A stretch of 64,000 bases of DNA, from positions 2,046,001 to 2,110,000 of the forward strand of contig CP099425.1 of the NCBI GenBank assembly GCA_024114885.1, in the 5' to 3' direction. The position numbers and the translations under genes were made by a program. Shown in pieces: positions 52,196 to 61,582 of this stretch. This DNA is from Septoria linicola. Lineage: Eukaryota > Ascomycota > Dothideomycetes > Mycosphaerellales > Mycosphaerellaceae. The notes beneath the pieces are model-generated. The model searched no databases, was not told where the DNA came from, and saw only the letters and a list, made by a program, of their open reading frames with translations. Position 1 is the first letter of the stretch. Each line of letters opens with the position of its first letter.

Positions 52196-53342
52196 GTCCG
52201 TGATGTGCTTGTTGCAGTGACGGTATCCTCGGCGTTTGCTGTTGGCTGTGAAGCAGTCCCTATCTGTCAACGGAATGGACAAGTGTCTGCACGCTATTGA
52301 GCTGAATGTATTGAGTGTTATGTTCACCTATGTGCAAGAGCAGCAATGTCTTTGGCATGTGGCAACATCGCCGTCACAGTCGATCTACAAAATCTTGCCT
52401 ACACGGCATCGCGCCTGTGAGACTCGTGGGGTGCAATGTCATCGTCGACTCCGTGTTGGATTCAGTCCGCCAGCATGTTGACAGTGGAGGCAGTCCTCAG
52501 TCTCAGACAGTGTGCATCGAGCTCAGAACGACACGATGATGGTGTAACACAAACGTTGGAGGATTTGAGAGAGGAATCGGCTCGCGAGATGCCAAGCTCG
52601 GATCAAAATCGGCAAGCCAGCCTCGCTAAGATTCACCTCAAGATTCTGCCCACACGTCAACCCACCTCCAAGCGACCGACAATTTTTCTAAGCTTCATGC
52701 ACGATATGCTTTCTCATGCTATGTATTGTTGCTTCTTTTGGCTACATAGTTGTCCAGATTGGGCACACCCAGAATATGCCATCGCGTAGCGTGTGCGGTC
52801 TTGGATCGAGTCTGGCCTGTCTTTGGCTATTCGCAGCCGCACCTCGTATTTTCTCGCAGTGCGGTGTATCTCACCACTAGCGAGTTCACATCCTGCAACA
52901 CAATCATGCGATCACAATACCGAGTAAGAGCTGGAGTGTAAGCTATTACAGGCGGCGTGAGATTCTGCAGCTCAAAAGCTCAATCCTGGAACAGCTTAGA
53001 AAAAATGTGGTTGGCTTCCCGCCACTCTGCTGTGGCACCCGTATGGATCCTGCGATCCGTCAAGGCGACATGGAGCTTAGACGTAGCAGCGCCAGGCGGT
53101 CTCTCGTTCTCACTACCTGGCTACCAAGGTGCTACAGCTCTAGTGCGGTCTGACATGACAATATTCAGACGTAGATATACCGGCCATCCCTCTTGCTCGC
53201 CTGCTCACATGTGATCCAACCTCAGCTTTCTAAATCATACTTTCGTTTCTGTCTCACTCGCTGGCATACCGTTACTCGTACCACTGGATTGTGCTGGAGT
53301 ACGAACAGTTCAGATTCTGGCATTGTTACTGGAGCGCAAATC
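52196..53342. other. Intergenic, 1.1 kb
   Basis: Divergent region between the AMP-binding gene and a candidate gene. No protein-like frame. Confidence 0.45.
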
Positions 53343-53834
53343 ATGGCAGTCTGCTACCGGCTCATATCGGACAACTTGTCGGAAGTCGACCACCAATGCT
53401 CGTTGTGCCTATTCCTGACGGGCTCAAACGGTCTCTGTCAACATACGAAGCCTGCTGCAGCTATATCACGAACAGCGACGGCGACACCCTTTTCTGAGTG
53501 CTCTTTCTACACGTGCCGAACAGCCGCCAGCACACTTTCGACCACTTCTATCAGTTCCGGCAGCTCTCGAAGTTCGTCAAGCACCATCAAGGGTCGCTTG
53601 AGCAACTCGAGTTCCACAAATGCTCTCCAACAACACTCGCTGAGGCGTCGACAATCACCTACAGAGCTGTCGCTTCGAGAACTCAACCGGAAACAGGCAG
53701 GACAGCTGGACCTTCGGCAAAGACAGTCGGAAGAAGCGCTCCAGCAGGTGTATGAGCGACAGATTCTACAATATCTTAATTCCAATGTCGACCTGAGTGC
53801 CGACTACGACGATCTATGGACCATCGAAGAATGA
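53343..53834 (+). CDS. Candidate Ser-rich protein with charged helical C-terminus, unknown
   Basis: 163 aa from the ATG at 53343. The middle is a Ser/Thr tract (STTSISSGSSRSSSSTIKG). The C-terminus reads convincingly as protein: QSPTELSLRELNRKQAGQLD, then RQSEEALQQVYERQILQYLN, then an acidic end DLSADYDDLWTIEE. The true start may lie elsewhere, as the first ~50 residues look random. I recognise no family. Confidence 0.42.
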   Translation: MAVCYRLISDNLSEVDHQCSLCLFLTGSNGLCQHTKPAAAISRTATATPFSECSFYTCRTAASTLSTTSISSGSSRSSSSTIKGRLSNSSSTNALQQHSLRRRQSPTELSLRELNRKQAGQLDLRQRQSEEALQQVYERQILQYLNSNVDLSADYDDLWTIEE

Positions 53835-54495
53835 ATGGCTTTTTCACAGAGCAAAACGGCATGGCAGGCGATGAGGAATACCCACAAGAGTGGCACCAAG
53901 TGCTGCGATGGAAGCGTGGAAAGAGCAAAAATTTCATTCTTGCTTGATGTTAGCGACTTACGACTATGACGATTCTACGACTTATAATAGAAGCGCCTGT
54001 ATGCTGTCATCTCTGGAACTACTGAGACATCCTGCATTTCTATGCCTATTAATGAGCGCGCTCGTATTTAGGTTACTGTCAAAAGCGTCTAGCGAAATTC
54101 TGTTTGAACTACAACAAGCAGACTAGTGGGGCTATGAAGCTGAGCTGCAGAAAGTTGTAATAGTACCTGCAGAAGTCCTGAAAGCAGAAGGTAGCAGCGC
54201 TGCGAGTTGTGGGAACAAGCGGTGCTGCAGATGCGATGACCAAGAAGCACGCCATTGACATGTTCGATGCTCATCTACGAACATGATGGGCAAAAACAGT
54301 AGGATGATGAATGTTATCGTTTGACAGATTACACAGGATTGTCTCTATACACATAAAACTTGTTGTGCCCGATCCACTTCTTTCTCATATGAACAGCCGT
54401 TACAATGATGCGGTACAACTCGGGTCCAGTATCGGCTCCCTTCGAAAATGCTTCACGAAACATGAACTCGCTAATTCCGCACAACGCAATGCTGT
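53835..54495. other. Convergent intergenic, 0.7 kb
   Basis: AT-richer stretch holding the 3' ends of the Ser-rich candidate and the FLC gene. No gene supported. Confidence 0.5.
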
Positions 54496-56715
54496 CTACA
54501 GTGCTCGTCCCAAGCTCAAATCTGGCAGTCGCGGTTGCCGTTCCATGTCTCGTTCTCTAGATACTGATGAACCGCGGCTGTGGTCGCGGTAGTGGTCCTG
54601 TCGGCCCATGCTCGCAGCCGACGACATCAAGTGATCATCGTCGTGGAAACGTGCAGGGGACTCGACTCGCCTTTGTTGTTCCACTGGATCGTAGCGCCCT
54701 CGTGTGGGTGCGAAAGGCGAGGAAGACACAAGTGGTGCTGCCTTGTACGAGGTGTCCTCGTGGTAAGGGTGCTTAACATCTGTCATCAGCAGGCTGTTCC
54801 TTGCATCCAGAGGCGTGAGAGCGTCCAGATCCCTGTTCATCTTCTCGCGCTCCTTTCTTGCCTTCCGGTGTGGGTTCTCCTTGACGCAAGTGATGATTGC
54901 GTTGACCGCGATGAGGATGGCAAGGAGACCAGTCATTACTGACTGGACGACAATGAGAACCAAGCCAGTCACTGTCTGCGTGGTCTGGGTGAGACCAAGC
55001 TCTTGCACGAATACCAACACACAGACGACAGAGAGCACTCGCACAGTCTGGATCGTGATGTTGATCCATTTGCCGCTGGTGCGGTTATACGGCCGCGCCC
55101 AGAGCAACAGGATGAGCATGAGCGCCTCGACGATGAGCTGGCCTGCTGCTTGGATCAGACCATGACCATTTGCGCCAGCAATGATGCAGCCACGTGCAAA
55201 CATGTACACAATCGTAGGCATGAAGATCCACCAGTATCCCTTCTTGTAGTTGTCGTAGAAGAGCGAGTACTTGAGCCAGACGTCCTTGTTCTCGTATAAC
55301 ATCGTTGTGTCACCCTCCATTTTCTTGAATTGGTTGGCTTTGGACCAGATCTTGAATGTGAAGAATCCAAGCAACGCAGTGAACAACGCGAACGTGACAC
55401 CCGCAAGGACCTTTGCCGCCCAGGAGTCACCGCTTGTGAACTGGTAGACGCAGTACAATGTCCATACTCCGTAAAGCATGAGGACCAAGTTCGTGATAGC
55501 TTTCGCCATACGCCACCAGTACCTCTTGCGCCAGGATTCGAAGTATGGGCTGAGCTTTCCACATTGCCCCCAGGCTTCCAAGATCGCCTTGAACAGAAGG
55601 ATAAGCACAATGATAGCCGCGACGACGATAGCCCACACCAGGAGAACAGTCATGAAGGTATTCGAGGACGGGATCGATAGCCTCTCGACATAAGCCTGAA
55701 TGCCTTGCACAAAGTGTTGGTCCTTCTCGTCTGTTGCCGAAGAGTTCGAAGATGTCGTGCTGCCACTATCGCCGATGTTCACCTCGGTACCATTGACAGA
55801 TGTCGTTGTACCGTCACGCGCCCAGAGAACAAAGTTCTCCAGACCACGCTTGGTGACGCTCGAGTTCGATCCATCGCTGTACACCAAAGTTACATTATTG
55901 CGCAGCCACTTATAGTTGTTGTCTGTGATGTTGCCTCCAGTGCTTGCGCGGAAATTGTCGATAGCAGTCTGCATCCGTCCCCATGGCACTAATCCAGTAG
56001 AGAAGGCAAAGTTGGTTGTGAAGCTTTGATATATCTTTGGGTACTGTACCGAAAGCATACCGTTCATGGCCATACCTTGAAACCAGCCGATCACCTCGGT
56101 GAAAGTGGGCGAAGGGGTTGATGCGCCAGCTCCTCCACCACCGGCGGCCAAGGCGCCCACAGCGCTCATCGCAAGCGCCGCAGCAGCCACACCAGCCGCA
56201 GCGTAGCCCACCGAAGGGAGATTGATCGTCTTCCCGTTCCCAACTGTACTCTGCACGCACGCAATATCTTCTCCGCCAGCTGCGCTCTTGACTTCCAACT
56301 TCACAAGACCCTCCAGATCCGGAACATTGAAAGCTATAGACGGAATCTGGCTGGCATACTCTTCAGGAATGGTCTGTGAGCCTTTACTCGCGAACGATCC
56401 GGATGGTATGGGGCACATCTGCTCGACATATCGGTCTGAACTGCAGGGATCCCAGTCTGCCTGATATACTTGTTTCCCGTATGCTGTAACCACGAGGTTG
56501 AGCAACACTTTTTGCTCCTTCGAACTGCTTCCAGCGACATCAAATGTTATCTTTCTGGTATTTCTGTCGTATGATGCATCCAATGCTTCAACTTTGATGC
56601 TGTCTGAAGTTGAACACAATTGGTAGCCATCGGTAGATAGTACATCAGCTGCAAGCACGCTGGCCGGCAGCGCACTCAGCAAGAGTGGTAGAAGAATTTG
56701 GCGGACGTTCCGCAT
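54496..56715 (-). CDS. FLC/TRP-like membrane protein (flavin carrier family)
   Basis: Single exon, 739 aa from the ATG at 56713-56715, chosen because it starts a clear signal peptide (MRNVRQILLPLLLSALPASV, cleavage near LAADV). A luminal ML-like domain follows (about 25-170, with paired Cys in LCST, DPCSSD, MCPIP and IACVQS). Then comes an Ala/Gly-rich TM, a second luminal stretch with several N-glycosylation sites, and a cluster of about eight TM segments (TRP domain, about 350-640) including RYWWRMAKAITNLVLMLYGV. A cytosolic Arg/Ser-rich tail ends it. Fungal FLC proteins are linked to FAD import into the ER, cell-wall integrity and calcium. Divergent from the metallophosphoesterase gene. 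Confidence 0.9.
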   Translation of the reverse strand: MRNVRQILLPLLLSALPASVLAADVLSTDGYQLCSTSDSIKVEALDASYDRNTRKITFDVAGSSSKEQKVLLNLVVTAYGKQVYQADWDPCSSDRYVEQMCPIPSGSFASKGSQTIPEEYASQIPSIAFNVPDLEGLVKLEVKSAAGGEDIACVQSTVGNGKTINLPSVGYAAAGVAAAALAMSAVGALAAGGGGAGASTPSPTFTEVIGWFQGMAMNGMLSVQYPKIYQSFTTNFAFSTGLVPWGRMQTAIDNFRASTGGNITDNNYKWLRNNVTLVYSDGSNSSVTKRGLENFVLWARDGTTTSVNGTEVNIGDSGSTTSSNSSATDEKDQHFVQGIQAYVERLSIPSSNTFMTVLLVWAIVVAAIIVLILLFKAILEAWGQCGKLSPYFESWRKRYWWRMAKAITNLVLMLYGVWTLYCVYQFTSGDSWAAKVLAGVTFALFTALLGFFTFKIWSKANQFKKMEGDTTMLYENKDVWLKYSLFYDNYKKGYWWIFMPTIVYMFARGCIIAGANGHGLIQAAGQLIVEALMLILLLWARPYNRTSGKWINITIQTVRVLSVVCVLVFVQELGLTQTTQTVTGLVLIVVQSVMTGLLAILIAVNAIITCVKENPHRKARKEREKMNRDLDALTPLDARNSLLMTDVKHPYHEDTSYKAAPLVSSSPFAPTRGRYDPVEQQRRVESPARFHDDDHLMSSAASMGRQDHYRDHSRGSSVSRERDMERQPRLPDLSLGRAL

Positions 56716-57851
56716 AATGGGCGATAAGGCCTTCGCCCCAGCTGCAGGGTGTGGTTCCTTTACTCGACTCGTATGAAATGCTCGATTGGTGATCGTAGAA
56801 GTGCAGGAAGGCAATCAACCTCTCTGTCCCTGGTCACCTCGGTGTTCAAGAAGCTGTTCGACCACGACGACCGGTGTTTCGCCTTTCGATGCTACCCCTG
56901 TTCCTGAAGAAAGCCCCACTAATTCCTTGGAACAAAGGTCGTGGCAAAACGAAGGCAATGTATAATCCCAGAGGTAACGAAAGTGTCAGTATGAAATAAG
57001 AGGTTAGTAAAACTGGAGGTAGAGATGGCAATTGGAGCAGAAAGAATACGAGAATGACTTTGGGGTTGCAGTGGAGGGTGTAACGCCCAGTCAACGCCTT
57101 TCTTCCACATGATAGGACACAAAGGCCTCGCGTCCTCCTAGTGCACGTTCCATGCTATGTTTAGGTTCCACGGATGTAGCCTGCCTCAAGGTCGTCCTCC
57201 GCACTGTTCTTTGGTTCCTGTGGGCTAGATGTGATGGTTGTGGCAAGCTCACAGCTCACTTGTTTCATAGCTCTGCTGCCGTGATAGATTTCCTCCATGA
57301 CAGAAGCTGTACTTGACCGCCCTGAAGCTCGTCGGATGGTGCGCCGCGCTTATGCTTCACATTGACCACTGCTGGCGCCTTCAACCGAACGCCAGTGGCT
57401 GTGCTCAAGGAGCGGCACCGTCCGTTGTGTCCGAAACCTCCGTAGCAGACGACCCGGTCGTAGCGATGCCTTGGCACGAAATGGCTCGTTTGTTTGGTGT
57501 CGTCCTGAGCTGACCCTGATATCTCGGGTTGTAGCCATGATCGCATGTCCTATACAGTGCTCTGAAGTCGAAATGAGACGCAGTTGCGTGTCCCGGTCAA
57601 AGTAAGATCAAGAGCTGAATGCCAAGCTCTCAAATTAGCTTCGATGAGGCTCGTGGCAACAGGTTCGCAGGCCACCAGCTTGCTGGGAGAGCCGTAGGCA
57701 TGACGACTCATTCACTTCGCTCTCCGCTGCAGCACTAGCTTTCTTGGAAGCATCATCGTTCTCTACTCTTGCGAGATGCCTTGATAGTGTTTGGGATTAC
57801 CACTCGTATCAATACCTTTTTGACCTGCTGGGCTAGAGCACAGAAGCCGGA
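56716..57851. promoter_or_regulatory. Divergent promoter region, FLC / metallophosphoesterase
   Basis: 1.1 kb with no protein-like frame; some short opposing frames at 57265-57546 look like chance. Confidence 0.45.
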
Positions 57852-58837
57852 ATGCCCAAGCTATGGGCGATAGCAGATATTCATCTGTCTTTCAAGTCGA
57901 ATCGAGATGAATGGGCAAAGCTTCGACACAGGGATGAGGATGGGCTAATCTTGGCTGGTGATGGTATGTTGTGAGTTCGTCAGAGAGTGTGCCGGTGCTG
58001 ACGACGACAGTCGGCGAATCTCTAGAGCACATGCAACTAGCCTTCCGGAAAGCTACGCGGCGGTTCAAGCATGTCTTCTGGGTTCCCGGCAATCACGAAC
58101 TGTACACAAGTGCTTCCCCATCTTTGCGTGAAGAAGAAAGGAAGCTACGTGGCGAAGCCAAATACCAGGCCTGTGTGAAGATCGCGAAACACTATGGTGT
58201 GTTGACGCCCGAGGATGAGTATATGACTTGGGAGTATGAGAACGAGGACGGCTCCGCTGGCCGTGCTCTCATTTGTCCAATATTCACGTTGTACGACTAC
58301 TCATTCCGGCCTGCCGATGTGTCGCGAGAGAAGGCTCTCGATTGGGCTCTGGAAGAAGGCATACAGGCGACAGATGAGAAGCTACTTCACCCAGACCCCT
58401 ATGCGACACGTGACGCCTGGTGTACGCGTCTCGTTTCCGAAGCTGCAGTCAAACTGGAGAAGGCGGCATCCTCAGGGCTTCCGTTAGTGCTGATCAATCA
58501 TTGGCCGCTGCGTGAAGATACAGTATACATCCCACGAGTCCCTCGGTTTAGCCTGTGGTGCGGAACTAAGGAGACCAATGATTGGCATACTAGATTCAAG
58601 GCGAAGGTGGTTGTGACGGGACATCTTCATGTCAGAAGAACGGACTGGATTGATGGAGTGCGTTTCGAGGAAGTGTCGTTAGGCTATCCTCGTCAATGGG
58701 AGGACGCGAAGAATGCTGGTAACGATGTCAATACTTTGATGCGAGAAATATTACCAGGACCACCGACGCCAGAGCCCGGGTCAGAGCCACCTACAGCGTT
58801 CTTGAGGCTGGGAGTTGAACAAAAACAGATCATGTAG
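57852..58837 (+). CDS. Calcineurin-like metallophosphoesterase
   Basis: Two exons, 57852-57963 and 58011-58837, with a 47-bp intron (GTATGT...GACAG, branch GCTGAC); 312 aa. All metal-site motifs are present in order: AIADIHL (Asp, His near 9-11), LAGD completed across the splice (about 34-37), PGNHELY (about 64-70), INHWPL (His), and GHLHVRR near 240. The large insertion after GNHELY is typical of fungal members. Two metal ions and a phosphoester substrate are expected; the natural substrate is unknown. No signal peptide, so probably cytosolic. Confidence 0.9.
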
Positions 58838-59049
58838 GATCCAATTGAGCTTCTGAAGCTCACCAGAGTCGTAGGAATTTATGATATCCAGGGCTCGCTG
58901 TTCAGGCCCCCTGATCGACAAGCACAATCCAAGCTATCTTCGGTAGCTTCCTCGGGACGCAGTCTAGAAGTGCTTCCTATCTCCCACCCTCAAAAGCTAT
59001 GTCCAACTGCATGCACAAGACCGTAGAACTCTGGATCTCCCTAGAGACG

Positions 59050-60372
59050 CTACTGTCCTTTGAAAAGGACTTCAGTATCCTGCGCGGCAGGAGCAACGCG
59101 CATTGGCCAGGGCAGCATACACATATCCTTCATTCTGCTCAGCTCCTCCTTCGTCGCCAGCTCATTCCCATTCGCGGCAAGTGTTGCGTGCCTGCAGCCA
59201 GGTCCAGTCTTGTTCGCCCACGTGCTATCGCGATCCTTGTCGCAAGCATCCCAGATGTAGTCGAAAGATGTGTCGAACAACAACAATCCCTTTCTGAGGC
59301 TGCAAAGCTGTTGAAGCTTGACTGAGTGGAGCTGGAGATCGCCCGACGTGAAGATAGCAGGAAAGATATCTGCTAGAGCATCATTGGTGAAGATCATATT
59401 TTGGAGCTCTAGAGTGCGCAGTGTCGATTTGTGGCGGCCAAGAAAAGCTTCAAGTTGAGTGAAATCCACCCGATGCACAGCTTGCAGGTGGAAGTGTTCG
59501 AGGTGCTGTAGGTTGACCTCCCTGAATGTATCAGACAGCCACTCTCCCGCCATGTGCCAGAAGGAAAGCTTGAGGCGCTTCAGATTTGCGGTGTTGTGTA
59601 GGAATGTTGCGAGAGAAGACGAGCAGGATCCGCCTCCACATGCGCCTCTTTGGACTTCTAGCACGAGCTCAAGCGCTTCCAGACTACTCAAGCCTTGGGA
59701 GATGGAACATGGGCATTCGCCCAGCGCGAGCGATGGGTGATCAATCGACCTACGCAAGACTCCGTATGGAAGTGCTCCTGCCCGCAACTCTTTGATACTT
59801 CGGTCCTTGGTTTGCATCTCCGCTAGGGCGGACAGTACTATACGGAAAGCGTACGACAGGCCCGTGACTGGAAGATCATTGACTGCGAGCGCACTCCAGC
59901 TAGTTCTTGAGCCGTCCTCAGCCAGACTTTTCGGAAGCGCGCTTGTCGTCGTGGCTTCGACCTCAATGCGGACCAAACTTGTGAAGCCCGAAAGAGCCTG
60001 GGCAAGCCACTTGACATCGTTGCCACTCATTTGAAAGCCTTGCTCCTCGTCCGTCGACTCGATGAGCCTTCCCCGCTCATCGTGACGTGGCGGACAGTGC
60101 AGATAGCGAGGTCTGATATACATATATTTCACCTTTGCTGCGAACCTTGATGCGGCAATGTCCTTCAAAAATTGAAGATGCTTTTCGCCAAGGTGAAGCT
60201 CAATGGTTTCGAAAGCAGCTTTTGCGAAGAGTGAGTCGAGTTTGTGGAGCATTTCCCTGCTCGTCGCTCGCAGAGCCCCAATATCGCGTGGCGAAGCGTT
60301 GCTGCATATGTTTTCCAGAACTTCTGCCGGAATTCCCAGCATAGTTGGCTCAGCGGCCTTCGAATCGGCCAT
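59050..60372 (-). CDS. F-box-like protein with C-terminal helical/LRR-like region
   Basis: Single exon, 440 aa, ATG at 60370-60372. The N-terminus (MLGIPAEVLENICSNASPRD, IGALRATSREMLHKLDSLFA) fits a weak F-box, which would link an SCF ubiquitin ligase to a target. The rest has leucine-spaced segments (ANLKRLKLSFWHM, LQHLEHFHLQAVH, STLRTLELQNMIF), as in fungal F-box/LRR proteins. No target can be inferred. A GGGSCSSS stretch interrupts the middle. Confidence 0.75.
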   Translation of the reverse strand: MADSKAAEPTMLGIPAEVLENICSNASPRDIGALRATSREMLHKLDSLFAKAAFETIELHLGEKHLQFLKDIAASRFAAKVKYMYIRPRYLHCPPRHDERGRLIESTDEEQGFQMSGNDVKWLAQALSGFTSLVRIEVEATTTSALPKSLAEDGSRTSWSALAVNDLPVTGLSYAFRIVLSALAEMQTKDRSIKELRAGALPYGVLRRSIDHPSLALGECPCSISQGLSSLEALELVLEVQRGACGGGSCSSSLATFLHNTANLKRLKLSFWHMAGEWLSDTFREVNLQHLEHFHLQAVHRVDFTQLEAFLGRHKSTLRTLELQNMIFTNDALADIFPAIFTSGDLQLHSVKLQQLCSLRKGLLLFDTSFDYIWDACDKDRDSTWANKTGPGCRHATLAANGNELATKEELSRMKDMCMLPWPMRVAPAAQDTEVLFKGQ

Positions 60373-60880
60373 GTCGGTTAAGATGTTCGCTCAAGCGTGT
60401 TCCGATCAATAAGACTTGAAGTTGAATTTGTTAAAAGTATTGCGAGGAGGAAGAGGGGGAAGGGTGTTTGGGCACGCTCCGCTGATATGCGTGCTTGCCT
60501 TAGGTCGGATCTAAGCGCACTGAGACAAAGCACGGGGCACAAAGTGAATCAACGAATCTTCACGCGTCTCCGAGACACAGAATGAGGCGGAGAACACTCG
60601 TAGCTACCATGGCGACGAAAAGAGCCTCGCCACCATGCTTGCAGTCCGCGTGAAGGGTCAAGATAAGGTCGAGGACGCCGCAACATTTACCACTTACAAC
60701 ATTCCATTATCATGTCCACAGATGCGCATGTCACTTGTGAATAATGGCAGCATATCGCAACAACTACTTTAAAAAGCCGCTGCTTGAGTCATCCTCCTAC
60801 AATCAGTTCCTCCCTGTCCCGCCACTCCAACACTCAATAAGCCCAAACACCCATCGAAAGTTCCTTCCAGCAGTAACGCA
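60373..60880. promoter_or_regulatory. Divergent region, F-box-like / small basic candidate
   Basis: 0.5 kb upstream of both. No gene supported; promoter content inferred only from position. Confidence 0.4.
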
Positions 60881-61162
60881 ATGTCAAGAACAAAATCGAA
60901 ATCAACGTCCCATCAAAAAAAAAAATCAACCACACCCCGAAACGCGCTCGAGTGGGGTATCAGACACGGACCCATCCCAGCCCCTGACAGTACTGCCTAC
61001 AACAGATGGGAGAAGACCATGATGGCCATGTGGGAGCAGACGCTTGACAACGACTGCCACCGCAACGGTGTACCTTTGGGTAATGTTCAAGAACGCGCAG
61101 GGTGGCGCCGCAAGTTCAGGAGAGAGCTTGACGACCATGTCAGGCGCTGCTACGGTCGTTAA
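60881..61162 (+). CDS. Candidate small basic protein, unknown
   Basis: 93 aa, ATG at 60881. A Lys/Ser-rich start (SRTKSKSTSHQKKKSTTPRN) includes a run of nine A in the DNA, so its frame is sensitive to sequence error. The rest looks folded: STAYNRWEKTMMAMWEQTLD and ERAGWRRKFRRELDDHVRRC. No known domain. Short, so only moderately supported. Confidence 0.42.
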   Translation: MSRTKSKSTSHQKKKSTTPRNALEWGIRHGPIPAPDSTAYNRWEKTMMAMWEQTLDNDCHRNGVPLGNVQERAGWRRKFRRELDDHVRRCYGR

Positions 61163-61582
61163 CTGCTGGTAGACGACTTCTCGCTGAGGATTGCGTACGT
61201 TTGTCCGAGCTGGTAATCAGTGGTGACATGGGTTCATTCACGAGTGTCGCCTCGTGTGCGGTGCTCTGTGCGGCGATGGCAAGTCAGGTTGGGGCAGCTG
61301 GTTCTGGACAGCAGATGCAGCATCCGCAGACTGTAGTAAGCACGAGAACGCAATCTAAGTCGGTGTGAAGATGAGATCAGATCTTTCAATCCAGACTTCT
61401 CATTGCACAATGCTCGCTAAGTGAACAACAGAAGCGTTGCTTTGACTCCTCTGCTCTCCGTTGCAGCCTGCCCCCTCTCGCTTTTGTCTGCAAGCCAGCC
61501 AGACTTTTGCGATGCCGTACGCCGTGCTCGTCCATCTTTAATATATCATTTGCCAGCTATCACTCCTTGCCCTTTCCATCAC
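61163..61582. other. Convergent intergenic, 0.4 kb
   Basis: 3' flanks of the small candidate and coatomer alpha. No gene supported. Confidence 0.5.
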
